DNA of 64,000 nt from Methylotenera sp. RIFCSPLOWO2_02_FULL_45_14 (GTDB taxonomy: Bacteria; Pseudomonadota; Gammaproteobacteria; Burkholderiales; Methylophilaceae): assembly GCA_001803395.1 (NCBI GenBank), contig MHBU01000025.1, forward strand, positions 1 to 64,000, written 5' to 3'. The translations under genes were made by a program, and so were the position numbers. Numbering within the stretch: the first letter of the stretch is position 1; every line of letters starts with the position of its first letter. Shown piece after piece: positions 42,621-53,674 of the stretch. The notes under the pieces are model-generated. The model was not told the DNA's origin. It did no database searches and was given only the letters and a program-made list of their open reading frames with translations.

Positions 42621-43523
42621 CTATTTAATCATCACCAAACTATCAGATTTAATCGCCTTAATAGCGTCCGCTACACAACTCACTGCAAGCTCTCTCGCAT
42701 AACTTTTACGCCATGCCAGTGCAATTCTGCGCGCTGGCACCGGTGCTGCAAACGGAATCACTTTAACCAATGGGTTCACGTAACGTTCTGTGGCGGCACT
42801 GCATGGCAACACGGTAATGCCTAAATTGGAGGCCACCATATTTCGAATGGTTTCTAAGGAGTTACCCTGCAGCACCTGGCCTTTACGCGATAACTCTGGG
42901 CAGGCTTGCAACACCTGATGGCTATAACAGTGGCCCGTGTTCAATAACAGCACATGTTCATCAATCAGCTCATGCGCTTCTATCAAGCGGCGGTTCGCCC
43001 AATGGTGGTCAATGGGCACCATCACCACATATTTTTCATCATATAAAGGCAGCGTATTGATGCCGGGCACATCAAATGGTAATGCCACCACTGCGGCATC
43101 TATCACCCCATTTTTTAATTGTGCCTCTAATTGCACGGTTAGATTTTCTTCTACATCCAATGGCATATCTGGAGCACTCTGGCGCAATATTGGGATGATT
43201 TCAGGCAATAAATACGGCCCTACCGAGTAAATCAAGCCTAAGCGAAACGCGCCACTGAGTTGATTATTGCCCTGTTTTGCAATTTCACGAATGTGATTCA
43301 CTTCTTCTAATGCTTTAATCGCCTGCTCTATAATTTTTTCACCTATCGGCGTCGGGTTGATGTCGGTTCGACTACGCTCAAAAATCATCACGCCCAAGTC
43401 TTGCTCTAATTTTTTAATCGCCAAGCTCAGTGCGGGCTGGCTCACAAAACACTTTTCAGAGGCGCGCCCAAAATTGCGCTCTTTTGCTATCGCCACTACA
43501 AAACGTAATTCGCTCAAAGTCAT
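42621..43523 (-). CDS. oxyR: LysR-family hydrogen peroxide sensor OxyR
   Basis: HTH N-terminus MTLSELRFVVAIAKERNFGRASEKCFVSQPALS; Cys-containing LLLNTGHCYSHQVLQACPELS; divergent from catalase. Confidence 0.92.
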   Translation of the reverse strand: MTLSELRFVVAIAKERNFGRASEKCFVSQPALSLAIKKLEQDLGVMIFERSRTDINPTPIGEKIIEQAIKALEEVNHIREIAKQGNNQLSGAFRLGLIYSVGPYLLPEIIPILRQSAPDMPLDVEENLTVQLEAQLKNGVIDAAVVALPFDVPGINTLPLYDEKYVVMVPIDHHWANRRLIEAHELIDEHVLLLNTGHCYSHQVLQACPELSRKGQVLQGNSLETIRNMVASNLGITVLPCSAATERYVNPLVKVIPFAAPVPARRIALAWRKSYARELAVSCVADAIKAIKSDSLVMIK

Positions 43524-43685
43524 AATTTTTGCATCTCAACAGTTGGTTATCGATAAGTTTAGCATATCAATGAGTTTTGAACATTCAATTATACAAATCA
43601 AAAGTATCGTTATAAACTGACCTCAATGGCTGCACAACTTCGTTTTTTTGAAGTGCTACCCGCCATAATTAATAAGGGAATTTGT

Positions 43686-43772
43686 ATGAAAAGCCTTTTA
43701 TATGAAACCTTTGCACAATACAACCGAGATATTTTTACCGAGCTGTTTGCACTGTATGCGCAAAGTCACTAA
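43686..43772 (+). CDS. Putative 28-aa small protein upstream of katA
   Basis: ATG...TAA encodes MKSLLYETFAQYNRDIFTELFALYAQSH; purine-rich aataaggga upstream; between oxyR and katA. Confidence 0.45.
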   Translation: MKSLLYETFAQYNRDIFTELFALYAQSH

Positions 43773-43802
43773 TACCAACAATTTTTATTAAGGAGATAAA
43801 AA

Positions 43803-45251
43803 ATGGATAACAAAAGAAAATTAACCACTGCCGCTGGCGCACCCGTGCCAGATAACCAAAATACCATGACGGCGGGTCCGCGCGGGCCAGCATTATTGCA
43901 AGACGTATGGTTATTAGAAAAACTAGCTCACTTTGACCGTGAAGTGATTCCTGAGCGCCGTATGCACGCCAAAGGCTCTGGCGCTTATGGTACGTTTACC
44001 ATCACGCACGACATCACCCAATATACACGCGCTAAAATATTCGCGCAAATTGGCAAAAAAACTGAAATGTTTGCACGCTTTAGTACCGTGGCTGGCGAAC
44101 GCGGTGCGGCCGATGCTGAACGTGATATTCGCGGCTTTGCATTGAAATTTTATACAGAAGAAGGCAACTGGGATTTGGTGGGCAACAACACGCCTGTGTT
44201 TTTCTTGCGTGATGCGCTTAAATTTCCCGACTTAAACCACGCGGTAAAGCGCGACCCAAAAACCAATATGCGTAGCGCTGAGAATAACTGGGACTTTTGG
44301 ACATCATTACCAGAAGCTTTGCACCAAGTGACGATTGTAATGAGTGAGCGCGGCTTACCTGCCACTTACCGCCACATGCACGGCTTTGGCAGCCACACCT
44401 TTAGTTTTATCAATGCCAACAATGAACGTTTTTGGGTGAAATTTACCTTCCGCTCACAACAAGGCATTAAAAACTTAACCGATGCCCAAGCCCAAGAAAT
44501 AGTGGGTAAAGACCGCGAAAGTCATCAGCGCGATCTTTTTGAGGCGATTGAAAACAATGATTTTCCAAAATGGAAACTTTACGTACAAATCATGCCAGAG
44601 AAAGATGCGGGGTCTTACCACCTAAACCCGTTTGATTTAACCAAAGTGTGGCCACATGGCGATTACCCGTTAATTGAAGTGGGCGAGATTGAGCTTAACC
44701 GCAACCCTGAAAACTATTTTGCGGAGGTCGAGCAAGCTGCTTTTAACCCTGCTGCGGTAGTGCCTGGCATTAGCTTTTCACCCGATAAAATGTTGCAAGC
44801 ACGTTTGTTTTCTTACGGTGATGCACAGCGTTACCGCTTAGGTGTGAATCATCACCAGATACCTGTCAATGCGCCTAAATGCCCATTCCACAGCTATCAC
44901 CGTGACGGTGCAATGCGCATGGACGGCAATCAAGGCGCTACGATTGGCTATGAGCCTAATAGCAAAGGTGAATGGCAACAACAGCTTGATTTTTCGGAGC
45001 CGCCATTAGCCATTGAAGGCATGGCAGACCACTGGAATCACCGTGAAGATGATGACTACTACTCTCAGCCTGGTGCATTGTTTCGCTTGATGACGCCAGC
45101 GCAACAGCAAGTGTTGTTTGAAAACACCGCACGTTCGGTTGGTGGTGCATCGGTAGAGGTGCAAAAACGCCATATCGAGAATTGCAGTAAAGCTGACCCA
45201 GCTTATGGTGCTGGTGTTGCTAAAGCGCTTGGTTTGGACTACTTGGTTTAA
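43803..45251 (+). CDS. katA: Monofunctional heme catalase
   Basis: 482 aa; [57 protein letters not shown]. Confidence 0.97.
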   Translation: MDNKRKLTTAAGAPVPDNQNTMTAGPRGPALLQDVWLLEKLAHFDREVIPERRMHAKGSGAYGTFTITHDITQYTRAKIFAQIGKKTEMFARFSTVAGERGAADAERDIRGFALKFYTEEGNWDLVGNNTPVFFLRDALKFPDLNHAVKRDPKTNMRSAENNWDFWTSLPEALHQVTIVMSERGLPATYRHMHGFGSHTFSFINANNERFWVKFTFRSQQGIKNLTDAQAQEIVGKDRESHQRDLFEAIENNDFPKWKLYVQIMPEKDAGSYHLNPFDLTKVWPHGDYPLIEVGEIELNRNPENYFAEVEQAAFNPAAVVPGISFSPDKMLQARLFSYGDAQRYRLGVNHHQIPVNAPKCPFHSYHRDGAMRMDGNQGATIGYEPNSKGEWQQQLDFSEPPLAIEGMADHWNHREDDDYYSQPGALFRLMTPAQQQVLFENTARSVGGASVEVQKRHIENCSKADPAYGAGVAKALGLDYLV

Positions 45252-45281
45252 TTGTTTAAGTTTTTTTTAATTAACCCCTTC

Positions 45282-45308
45282 AAAAGCCTGCATCTGCAGG
45301 CTTTTGTT
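45282..45308 (+). terminator. Intrinsic terminator after katA
   Basis: AAAAGCCTGCA-tc-TGCAGGCTTTT then T-rich tract. Confidence 0.88.
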
Positions 45309-45396
45309 TTAGAAGGCAAATCAAATTGATGCTACTCGTAGAAATTACTAATAGCATGTAACTAAAGTGTTACAAAAAAATTTGTAACACTAAATA

Positions 45397-46946
45397 ATGT
45401 ACTCTAAAAAAATGGTTATCCCGCACGCCACATCATTACGGCGGCACTTTGCTAGAAGCTTTCTAAGTGTTACCGCCAATTTTTTTATCTCACTCTTTGT
45501 AGGTATGGTTGGTTTTAGTCAAGCACAGGTACTTACTCATCACAATCAACCCAGCAACGCAGTAACATCCACTCAAAACAGCACGCTTATTATCGGTAGT
45601 GAACAAGATTCACCACCTTTTGCGACTGCGCAACCGACGATAGCGCCGATGGTTTTACCGTTGATTTATGGAAAGCAGTAGCAGCCGAAGCTGGACTTGA
45701 TTAACCATTCGCGTGCGCCCTTTTTACCAAATTTTGCAAGAATTTAAAGACGGTAAAGTTGATGTATTGATTAACCTAGCGCAATCCGATGAGCGCCACC
45801 AATTTGCCGATTTCACCGTTTCACATGTGGTCGTAAATGGGGCAACTTTTGTACGCAAAGGTGAAACGAGCATCCAAACCGAAAGTGACTTTAGCCGTAA
45901 ACCTATTATCGTACTGCAAGCAGATTTGGCACATGACTATGCCGTATCAAAAGGTTGGGGCAAGCAGCCCGCGCTAGTGAATACCGCAGCTGAAGGCTTA
46001 AATTTATTGGCTACAGGCAAACATGATGCCATGTTGTTGAGCAAACTTGCTGGTGTACAAACATTGTAAAAATTGCAGTTAACCAACATTGAGGCGCTAC
46101 CTACACCAGCAGGTTTCTCACAAAAATTTGCCTTTGCAGTACACAAAGGGCAGCCTGATTTACTAAGTAAACTCAATGAAGGCTTAGCAATTACAAAAGC
46201 CAATGGTACTTATGATTTCTTTATGAAAAATGGTTTGGTGTTTACGAGCCTAAACAAGTGGGTCTGCGCGACTTATTAAAATATCTGTTGCCGATTTTGT
46301 TACTTTTTTTTGGTATGGCACAATATAATATTTATCAGCGCAGCCTTGAGCGCAAAGCCGCACAAAAAGCCTTACAAGCAAGTGAAGCGCACTTACGTTT
46401 GAGCCAAGCTAGCGGCGGCGTGGGCACTTGGGAGGCTAACTTGATTAACCACACCCAAACATGGTCTGAAAACTGTATCACCATGCTTGGGTTTCCAGCA
46501 CTTGCCAAACCAACGTGGAATGATTTTATAGCCCTGGTTCACCCTGAAAGACCGACAACATGTGATTGATGCTACCAATTCACATGACGCAACACCATTC
46601 GCTTTTTTTAACCCACAAATGCAAGCTTGGCAACAAAACCCTCAAACTCGCCACTTTGTTTTATCAGTCAACGTGAGCGCCAAGCAGTTTCACCAAGCTG
46701 ATTTTTCAGCTCAAAATTGATCAATCATTTGTGCGCGACATTGCCGTTGACGTGAGTGATCAAGCCATTGTGCGCACGATTATTGCCATGTCACAAAGCC
46801 TGGAGCTGGATGTCATTGCTGAGGGCGTAGAAACTGAAGAACAACGGCTGTTACTGCTAAATAATCATTGCAAACGTTATCAAGGCTATCTGTTTGACAG
46901 ACCGATGCCGATAGAGCAATTCAATGCGAGCCTGGAAATATTCTAA
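45397..46946 (+). pseudogene. Decayed SBP_bac_3 - PAS - EAL c-di-GMP signalling protein
   Basis: Fragments in different frames read as one gene: LIIGSEQDSPPFA / ADGFTVDLWKAVAAEAGLD / FKDGKVDVLINLAQSDER... / TM+PAS / VNVSAKQFHQADF / LKIDQSFVRDI...VIAEGVETEEQ...GYLFDRPMP; in-frame stop at 46067-46069, several frameshifts, internal deletion. Confidence 0.88.
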
Positions 46947-47914
46947 TGTTTCAGCTCCTGCTTTGCGGTAGCCTTTAAACTTAACAATATGCTAATGCCA
47001 AGCACGGCAATCACTACGCCTAAAGATACAGCCACTGGTATCTTAAACCAATCGACTATCAGCATTTTGCTGCCGACAAATATCAGCACCACAGCCAAGC
47101 CGTATTTAAGCAAATGAAAGCGATCGGCCATGTCCGCGAGTAAAAAATACAATGCGCGTAAACCAAGAATGGCAAAAATGTTGGAAGTAAACACGATAAA
47201 CGGATCGCTAGTCACAGCAAAAATAGCTGGAATACTATCCATGGCAAATATCACGTCAGAGAACTCGATCAGCACCAACACCAGGAACATCGGCGTGAAC
47301 CAGCGCACACCTTTTTCAATGATCCAGAATTTATCGCCGTGATAATCATCAGTGATGCGGACATGATTACGCAACCATTTTAATAGCGGGTTTTTGGCCA
47401 GGTTTGGTTCATGGTCGGCAAAAACAAACATCTTAATGCCCGTAATCAGTAAAAAAGCCCCAAAGATATAGAGTACCCAATGAAACTGGGCAATCAACCA
47501 GGCACCTAGCAGTATCATTAGCGCGCGCAACACAACTGCACCCAGCACGCCATATACCAGTATTCGCTTCTGAAATTCCAGCGGCACGGCAAAATAGCTA
47601 AAAATCATGACAAAGACAAAAATGTTATCCATGGCCAAGGTTTTTTCTAACAAGTAACCTGTGAGATATTCCATTGCCTTAGTATCTGCCACCTCGCGCC
47701 CGACGGTGTGGTTCAGCCAACCCCACAACACAGCGCCAAACAGCATGGCCATGGTAAACCACACCGCCGACCAAGTCAGTGCCTCACGCGTGCTCACTTT
47801 CTGCGCACCGTGACGCCCTAGTAAAAACATATCCACCGCTAACATGGCTAACACAAATACGCCAAACCCTGCCCACATCCACCAAGTACCTATTGATTGT
47901 AGCTCGCCCATCAA
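46943..47914 (-). CDS. TerC family (Alx-like) membrane protein
   Basis: LLEKTLAMDNIFVFVMIF...LVLIEFSDVIFAMDSIPAIFAVTSDPFIVFTSNIFAILGLRALYF. Confidence 0.94.
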   Translation of the reverse strand: MMGELQSIGTWWMWAGFGVFVLAMLAVDMFLLGRHGAQKVSTREALTWSAVWFTMAMLFGAVLWGWLNHTVGREVADTKAMEYLTGYLLEKTLAMDNIFVFVMIFSYFAVPLEFQKRILVYGVLGAVVLRALMILLGAWLIAQFHWVLYIFGAFLLITGIKMFVFADHEPNLAKNPLLKWLRNHVRITDDYHGDKFWIIEKGVRWFTPMFLVLVLIEFSDVIFAMDSIPAIFAVTSDPFIVFTSNIFAILGLRALYFLLADMADRFHLLKYGLAVVLIFVGSKMLIVDWFKIPVAVSLGVVIAVLGISILLSLKATAKQELKH

Positions 47915-48002
47915 TTTCTCTTCTCTTAATTTGTAATTGTTAAGTTGTTTAATCTGAGTCCAATGTACACGGATTTCGCATCCGCAAAATATGACTTAAA
48001 AT

Positions 48003-49064
48003 TTACTCAACCGTTATTTCTTCTTCTAAATGCGCCACCCACTCACGCCATACCGCCCAGATGACCGCCAACACAATCGGCCCCACAAATAGTCCGACTA
48101 GTCCGAAAGCTAAAAGACCACCCAATACACCAAATAGCACAAACAAAAATGGTATCGGGCTCACGCTGCTAATAAACAAAGGTCGCAGAAAATTATCAAG
48201 CTGGCTAACTACCATCGCACCCCAGATCCACACGCCAATGGCAGCACCCGTTTCACCCTGCAACAATAGCCAGAACCCTGCCGCGCCCCAAGCTAAAGGC
48301 GTGCCAAAAGGAATAAGTGCCAATATCATTGTTAGCACACCAAACATCACTGGTGATGCTAGTCCTGCGACCCGGTAGCCTAGCCCTGCGACTATGCCTT
48401 GCACTAAAGCCGTTAATAAAATGCCGTAAACCACGGCACGCGCAGTCGTACCAACTGCGTGCAAATAATCATGCACTTGTGCACCAATAAATCGTTCCAA
48501 CACATGGCGTAGCTCACGCACAATGCGTGCGCCATCGCGGTAGAAGAAAAACAAAATCACTATTACAAAAATTAGTTTTGCCAGATTTTTGCCAACGCCA
48601 CCCGCCAGTATGGTGAGGTCATTCGTATGTGCAGCAAGCCATGCTTTAATGACAGATGAAACACCTTGTGGATTAGCCACAAGAGTCGCTTGTTGATGCA
48701 CCAGCCAGTCACCTAGCCATGGCAGGCCGCGCAATGCTTCCGGCACGGGCGGTGGATTAGCAAGAAAAGCTTGCAACGCAGGGTAAGCGTTACTCAGTTC
48801 TTGCTGTGCCAACCAAGCCAGCCAAATTAAAGGTAAAAACAGTGTTAATGCAGCTAATGCTGTGGAAAGGCTCGCCGCCAGCGAGTCGCGATTATTACAC
48901 CAGCGACGGATGCTTGTGGCCGCCGGCCAAGAGGCATAAGCTAACACGCCGGCCCAAGCAATTGGTGCCAGAAACGGTGTAACCACCATAAACGCAAGTA
49001 ACAATAGGCCACCTAGCGCAAGCCATGGCACTATACGGCGACTAAAAGGTGTATGGTCTTTCAA
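48003..49064 (-). CDS. AI-2E family transporter (PerM/YdiK-like)
   Basis: Multi-TM; LDNFLRPLFISSVSPIPFLFVLFGVLGGLLAFGLVGLFVGPIVLAV. Confidence 0.9.
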   Translation of the reverse strand: MKDHTPFSRRIVPWLALGGLLLLAFMVVTPFLAPIAWAGVLAYASWPAATSIRRWCNNRDSLAASLSTALAALTLFLPLIWLAWLAQQELSNAYPALQAFLANPPPVPEALRGLPWLGDWLVHQQATLVANPQGVSSVIKAWLAAHTNDLTILAGGVGKNLAKLIFVIVILFFFYRDGARIVRELRHVLERFIGAQVHDYLHAVGTTARAVVYGILLTALVQGIVAGLGYRVAGLASPVMFGVLTMILALIPFGTPLAWGAAGFWLLLQGETGAAIGVWIWGAMVVSQLDNFLRPLFISSVSPIPFLFVLFGVLGGLLAFGLVGLFVGPIVLAVIWAVWREWVAHLEEEITVE

Positions 49065-49095
49065 ACCGTATCTTTCAAATAGTTACTTTCAACGC

Positions 49096-49704
49096 TTATT
49101 TAACTTTGCTTGCATGATTACCGCCAGCAATACGATCCATCACTGCAAACATGACGCCAGAGAATACTAGGGTTAAATGAATACCCACCAGCCAAGCTAA
49201 TTGATAATTACCATTTTCTGAGGCCAGAACTTCTTTCACATTGATAAAATATTTCAAAAGCTCGATGCCTGAAATGGCCACAATAGAACCTATCAGTTTC
49301 AACTTCAGGTCGGCGAAACTTACATGTCCCATCCAGTCTGGGCGATCTTCATTATCGCCAGTATCAATTTTAGAAACAAAATTCTCATAGCCCGCAAAAA
49401 TGATAATTAACAGCAAATTTGCAACCAGCGTGATGTCTACTAAAGTAAGAATCCCTAGCAAAGCTGCGCTACTGTCACCCCAAAATGCCACAGGTAATAG
49501 CGCAAAAAAGGCTTTGCCAAACTTTACCAATAACAGCCCAATACCAGCAATCAGGCCGATATAGAAAGGCACCAGCAGCCAGCGGCTGGCGAACATAAAG
49601 TGTTCAATAGCGTGTTCAAACTGTTTCAGTTTTGTACTTTCCTGCATAAGCGCTTTCAATAATAAATTTTTAGGTACTGCTACGTAGCGCGGCAATGCGC
49701 TCAT
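49096..49704 (-). CDS. YqhA/UPF0114 family membrane protein
   Basis: [23 protein letters not shown]...[12 protein letters not shown]; true start probably at internal Met near 49647. Confidence 0.88.
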   Translation of the reverse strand: MSALPRYVAVPKNLLLKALMQESTKLKQFEHAIEHFMFASRWLLVPFYIGLIAGIGLLLVKFGKAFFALLPVAFWGDSSAALLGILTLVDITLVANLLLIIIFAGYENFVSKIDTGDNEDRPDWMGHVSFADLKLKLIGSIVAISGIELLKYFINVKEVLASENGNYQLAWLVGIHLTLVFSGVMFAVMDRIAGGNHASKVK

Positions 49705-50548
49705 CTAAACTGGGGTGTGTGGTAAATAACTTTTTAAAACCGCTGGCACCACCGCCAGAGATACCAGAAGCCGCCATTTGTTCGGGCAATACTGAAGGCT
49801 CATGCTGGGCTTGCAAACGCTCTAGTGCAGCAATCATTTTTTTCGCGCTGGAGAGTTTAGCCGCACCCGCATCTGCACGGAATTCACGCTGACGTGAAAA
49901 CCACATCACAATGATGGAGGCCAATATCCCTAAAACAAATTGCGCAATGATCATGGTGATAAAGAATGCTGGACCAGTACCTTTTTCTGTTTTGAAGATA
50001 ATTTTATCCACCGCGTAACCGATAACGCGCGATAAAAACATGACAAAAGTGTTCACTACGCCCTGAATTAAAGTCAACGTTACCATATCGCCATTGGAAA
50101 TATGCGAGACTTCATGCGCCAGCACTGCCTCAGCTTCATCTTTACTCATTTTATTGAGTAAGCCTGTAGAAACCGCCACCAGTGAGCTATTTTTGGTCAT
50201 GCCAGTTGCAAACGCATTCACCTCTGGCGAATCAAACACCGCCACTTCTGGCATTTTAATGCCCACCATATCAGCCTGCGCGCGCACCGTTTTTACTAGC
50301 CAAATTTCAGTTGCTGTGCGTGGCTCTTCAATCACCACCGCGCCAGACATACGCTTAGCCGACCACTTGGACATCGCCAATGAAATAAACGCACCACCAA
50401 AACCCATAATTGCAGCAAAGGCCAGCAAGTTGCCTAAATCAAGCCCGTTTTCATTCAAATATGGCTCTACGCCTAGTATGCGCATGGTGACCGAAAGCAC
50501 CAGCATAATGGCAATGTTAGTAGCTAAAAAATAAATCATACGTTTCAT
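49670..50548 (-). CDS. htpX: Protease HtpX
   Basis: Zinc metalloprotease motif [15 protein letters not shown]-terminal TM helices. Confidence 0.96.
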   Translation of the reverse strand: MKRMIYFLATNIAIMLVLSVTMRILGVEPYLNENGLDLGNLLAFAAIMGFGGAFISLAMSKWSAKRMSGAVVIEEPRTATEIWLVKTVRAQADMVGIKMPEVAVFDSPEVNAFATGMTKNSSLVAVSTGLLNKMSKDEAEAVLAHEVSHISNGDMVTLTLIQGVVNTFVMFLSRVIGYAVDKIIFKTEKGTGPAFFITMIIAQFVLGILASIIVMWFSRQREFRADAGAAKLSSAKKMIAALERLQAQHEPSVLPEQMAASGISGGGASGFKKLFTTHPSLDERIAALRSST

Positions 50549-50660
50549 AATTTTTTTATCCTTACTGTGATAACAACGTACACTTTAGCTTGTTTTAACT
50601 CTCCATAAAAGCAGATTATTACTGATTGATTATTCGGTTTTTACGAGCTATTGTAACGTT

Positions 50661-51566
50661 ATGATCAATTACAAACAGTTTCATTATTTTTGGGCAGTCG
50701 CTCGTGCGGGCAGTATTGTACGCGCCAGTAAGCAACTTAATCTCACGCCGCAAACGCTAAGTGGGCAAATAGGCATACTTGAAGCGTCATTAGGCGTTTC
50801 TTTATTTAGGCGCGTTGGTCGTGGCATTGAGCTAACCGAAGCAGGTCAGTTGGCACTTACTTACGCTGAAGACATATTTCAAGCGGGCAATGCGCTGGAA
50901 GAAACACTGCGCGCTGGCTCCAATGAGCGGCGGCGATTATTTAAGGTGGGCATTTCTGATGCCGTTCCCAAATCTATCGCTTACCAATTACTTGCACCTG
51001 CAATGTCCTTAAAAGAACCGATTAAAATCGTTTGTCGCGAAGGTAAGCTAGAACCACTGCTTGGTGAGCTTGCCATTCACCGACTTGATCTTGTCTTAGC
51101 AGATAGGCCCATGCCCAGCGAAATTGATATTAAAGGGCGTGGCAATCAGCTAAGCGAGTGTGGCATCAGCTTTTTTGCCACAAAAAAACTGGCGCTTACT
51201 TATGGTCACAATTTTCCTCAAAACCTAGGCAACGCGCCTATGCTAGTGCCAGGAGAAGACAGCGCCGTACGTAAACGACTCATGCAATGGCTTAACGCAC
51301 AGCGTATTCAACCACACATCATTGGCGAGTTTGATGACAGCGCGCTTATGCGGGCATTTGGGCAAGCGGGTGTAGGTATTTTTACCGCCCCAACCATCAT
51401 CGCGGACGAAGTGCAACGCCAACATGATGTGGTTAAAATAGGTCAAACCGATGAAGTAGTCGAACGTTTTTACGCAATTTCAGTTGAAAGACGCGCCAAT
51501 CATCCTGCTGTCGTGGCCATTAACTCAACGACATTTCTAGCTAAACAGGCGGCATCCGCCTCTTGA
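50661..51566 (+). CDS. nhaR: LysR-family transcriptional regulator, NhaR-like
   Basis: NYKQFHYFWAVARAGSIVRASKQLNLTPQTLSGQIGILE matches the NhaR-type HTH. Confidence 0.85.
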   Translation: MINYKQFHYFWAVARAGSIVRASKQLNLTPQTLSGQIGILEASLGVSLFRRVGRGIELTEAGQLALTYAEDIFQAGNALEETLRAGSNERRRLFKVGISDAVPKSIAYQLLAPAMSLKEPIKIVCREGKLEPLLGELAIHRLDLVLADRPMPSEIDIKGRGNQLSECGISFFATKKLALTYGHNFPQNLGNAPMLVPGEDSAVRKRLMQWLNAQRIQPHIIGEFDDSALMRAFGQAGVGIFTAPTIIADEVQRQHDVVKIGQTDEVVERFYAISVERRANHPAVVAINSTTFLAKQAASAS

Positions 51567-51767
51567 TAATCATCAAACTTAGTATGTCTGGCTGTATGAC
51601 CAAAATTGGATAAGGGTTGAATGTATATTCAAGCAAAAACCAGTTCAATTTTGGATGCATACCAACAGCGATACGATATAATTCTATTGTTGATAGCTAA
51701 AGAATCTTACTCATGAATTTCCATCTAGCTTCATCCCCTATCGTTTTTTTCGCATGACGGTTAACGC

Positions 51768-52823
51768 ATGAGCTTACCGATATTAGATATACAAACCGCA
51801 TACATGCCTTTTTCTGGCATTTTTCAACAGTCACGGTCATGGCAAGAAAGTATTCTGGGTGCCGTCTGCTTTGTTGAATCTTCAACAGGCAGCAATACTG
51901 AAATCCCGATGATTCAATTACATGCACCTATTCTGGATGGCGCGGATGCAGCCTGCGAGATATGGTTGAGTAATGCAGCTTTGTCATCAGATAAACCGTT
52001 AGGGCATGGCAGTCATGGTGCAATTCAGTATCGTTTTAGTGATGAATTGCTGTTTGGTGTCATTAGCTTACCCGAGTCAGCGCCAACGCAAACTGGAACA
52101 GAGTCAGCACCACTACAACAGACTACGGAATCCGCTTATCGCCAGATATTTGCGCTAATGGATGATCTGGATTACCCCTATACTTATCGGTTCTGGAATT
52201 ACATGGCTGACATCAACGGCATCAGCCATGGGCTGGAGCGCTACCGTCAGTTTAATGTGGGTCGCAAGGATGCTTTTCTGGCATGCGGCCGCGAGGTAAG
52301 CGGCCAGTTGCCAGCCGCTTGTGCGCTGGGTCTGGCCGATGGACCGCTTACCATCGCTTTCCTGCTTGGGCGTAAAGCACCAATCGCCATTGAAAATCCA
52401 CGGCAGGTCAGTGCCTATGAATATCCGGAGGAGTATGGTCCGCAAACACCAAGTTTCTCCCGCGCGACTTTATTGCGTGCGGAGCAAGATGACCTCTTGT
52501 TCATATCAGGAACGGCCAGCATTGTTGGACACCAGACGCGGCATGAGTCAGACGTGGTAGCGCAAACCAAGGAAACACTGGCGAATCTGGATGCGGTGAT
52601 TGCCGAGGCTAATCGTACGCTTGGTGAGCAGAAGTTTGATTTGCAGAATATTTTTTTCAGGGTCTATATCCGCCATGCAGCAGATTTATCACTGGTACGG
52701 AATGAAATACAACATCATATAGGCGGCACAATAAAAGCTGTTTTTGTGCAGGCTGATATATGCCGTCAGGAGCTACTGCTGGAAATTGAAGCAACCGCCA
52801 CGCATAGAGCGGAGTTCGCATGA
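51768..52823 (+). CDS. Chorismatase-family protein (XanB2/FkbO/Hyg5-like; hydroxybenzoate-forming)
   Basis: YRFWNYMADINGISHGLERYRQFNVGRKDAF...LLFISGTASIVGHQTRHESDVVAQTKETLANLDAVI pattern; first gene of the pigment cluster. Confidence 0.82.
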   Translation: MSLPILDIQTAYMPFSGIFQQSRSWQESILGAVCFVESSTGSNTEIPMIQLHAPILDGADAACEIWLSNAALSSDKPLGHGSHGAIQYRFSDELLFGVISLPESAPTQTGTESAPLQQTTESAYRQIFALMDDLDYPYTYRFWNYMADINGISHGLERYRQFNVGRKDAFLACGREVSGQLPAACALGLADGPLTIAFLLGRKAPIAIENPRQVSAYEYPEEYGPQTPSFSRATLLRAEQDDLLFISGTASIVGHQTRHESDVVAQTKETLANLDAVIAEANRTLGEQKFDLQNIFFRVYIRHAADLSLVRNEIQHHIGGTIKAVFVQADICRQELLLEIEATATHRAEFA

Positions 52824-53674
52824 TCACAATGAATATGAAATCTGGCGAGGCATTATTACTCGGGGCATATGACTATCTTGTGTTATACCTTGGATTGCTA
52901 TGGCTGGGTTTTCTCACCCTGGGCTGGACACTAGTAGCTGCCCCACTTTATCCATTATTACCCAAGCACTACGCCATGCGTTGGGGTCGCTATGTCATCA
53001 TGGTTTTGTTTCGCACCTATCTTGCCAGTTTGAGTATGTCACGCCGCTGCAGTTTTGATTTAACTGAGCTGGATACATTACAGGGCGAAACATCACTGAT
53101 CATTGCGCCTAATCACCCGTGCCTGCTGGATGCGGTCATGATTATTTCGCGTTTGCCTAACGTAGCTTGCGTGATGAAATCAGAGTTAATGAACAATATT
53201 TTTCTTGGGGCCGGCGCACGTCTGGCGCGTTATATCCGCAATGAACCGATACGGAAAATGGTAGTGCAAGCGAGTGAAGACTTTGAAACTGGTAGCCACC
53301 TGCTGTTATTTCCTGAAGGTACCCGCACCACGCGCCAGCCTATCAACGCCCTCAAAGGCAGCATCGCCCTGATTTCCATGCAAGCGCAAGTACCAGTGCA
53401 GACGGTGTTGATCGAAACTAACTCACCTTACCTGAGTAAAGGCTGGTCATTATTCCGCAAGCCTGTCATGCCGGTCCGTTACAAGATAACATTAGGCAAG
53501 CGCTTTGACCCGCCAGAAAATGCCCACCGCTTCATGGCAGAACTTGAAGACTATTTTTCCCTAGCGCTAAAACCTTTATTGCAGCCAGCCCCTACTCAAG
53601 GCTCATTGTTTCCAATGACTACGCAAAATGAAGCCCCACCCGGCTTTAACTCACACGGAACGCCTTTGTTATGA
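52820..53674 (+). CDS. PlsC-like lysophospholipid acyltransferase
   Basis: APNHPCLLDAVMI (HX4D-like) and LLFPEGTRT motifs. Confidence 0.88.
   Translation: MITMNMKSGEALLLGAYDYLVLYLGLLWLGFLTLGWTLVAAPLYPLLPKHYAMRWGRYVIMVLFRTYLASLSMSRRCSFDLTELDTLQGETSLIIAPNHPCLLDAVMIISRLPNVACVMKSELMNNIFLGAGARLARYIRNEPIRKMVVQASEDFETGSHLLLFPEGTRTTRQPINALKGSIALISMQAQVPVQTVLIETNSPYLSKGWSLFRKPVMPVRYKITLGKRFDPPENAHRFMAELEDYFSLALKPLLQPAPTQGSLFPMTTQNEAPPGFNSHGTPLL

Noticed and set aside
43524-43685. Possible OxyR box between oxyR and katA
   Set aside because: The region is AT-rich with partial ATCGAT/ATATC half-sites, but I could not align the four-element OxyR consensus convincingly.
48061-48378. 105-aa plus-strand ORF opposite the AI-2E transporter
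   Set aside because: Antisense of a hydrophobic membrane protein; composition (Thr/Pro/Asn-rich) is the usual shadow pattern.
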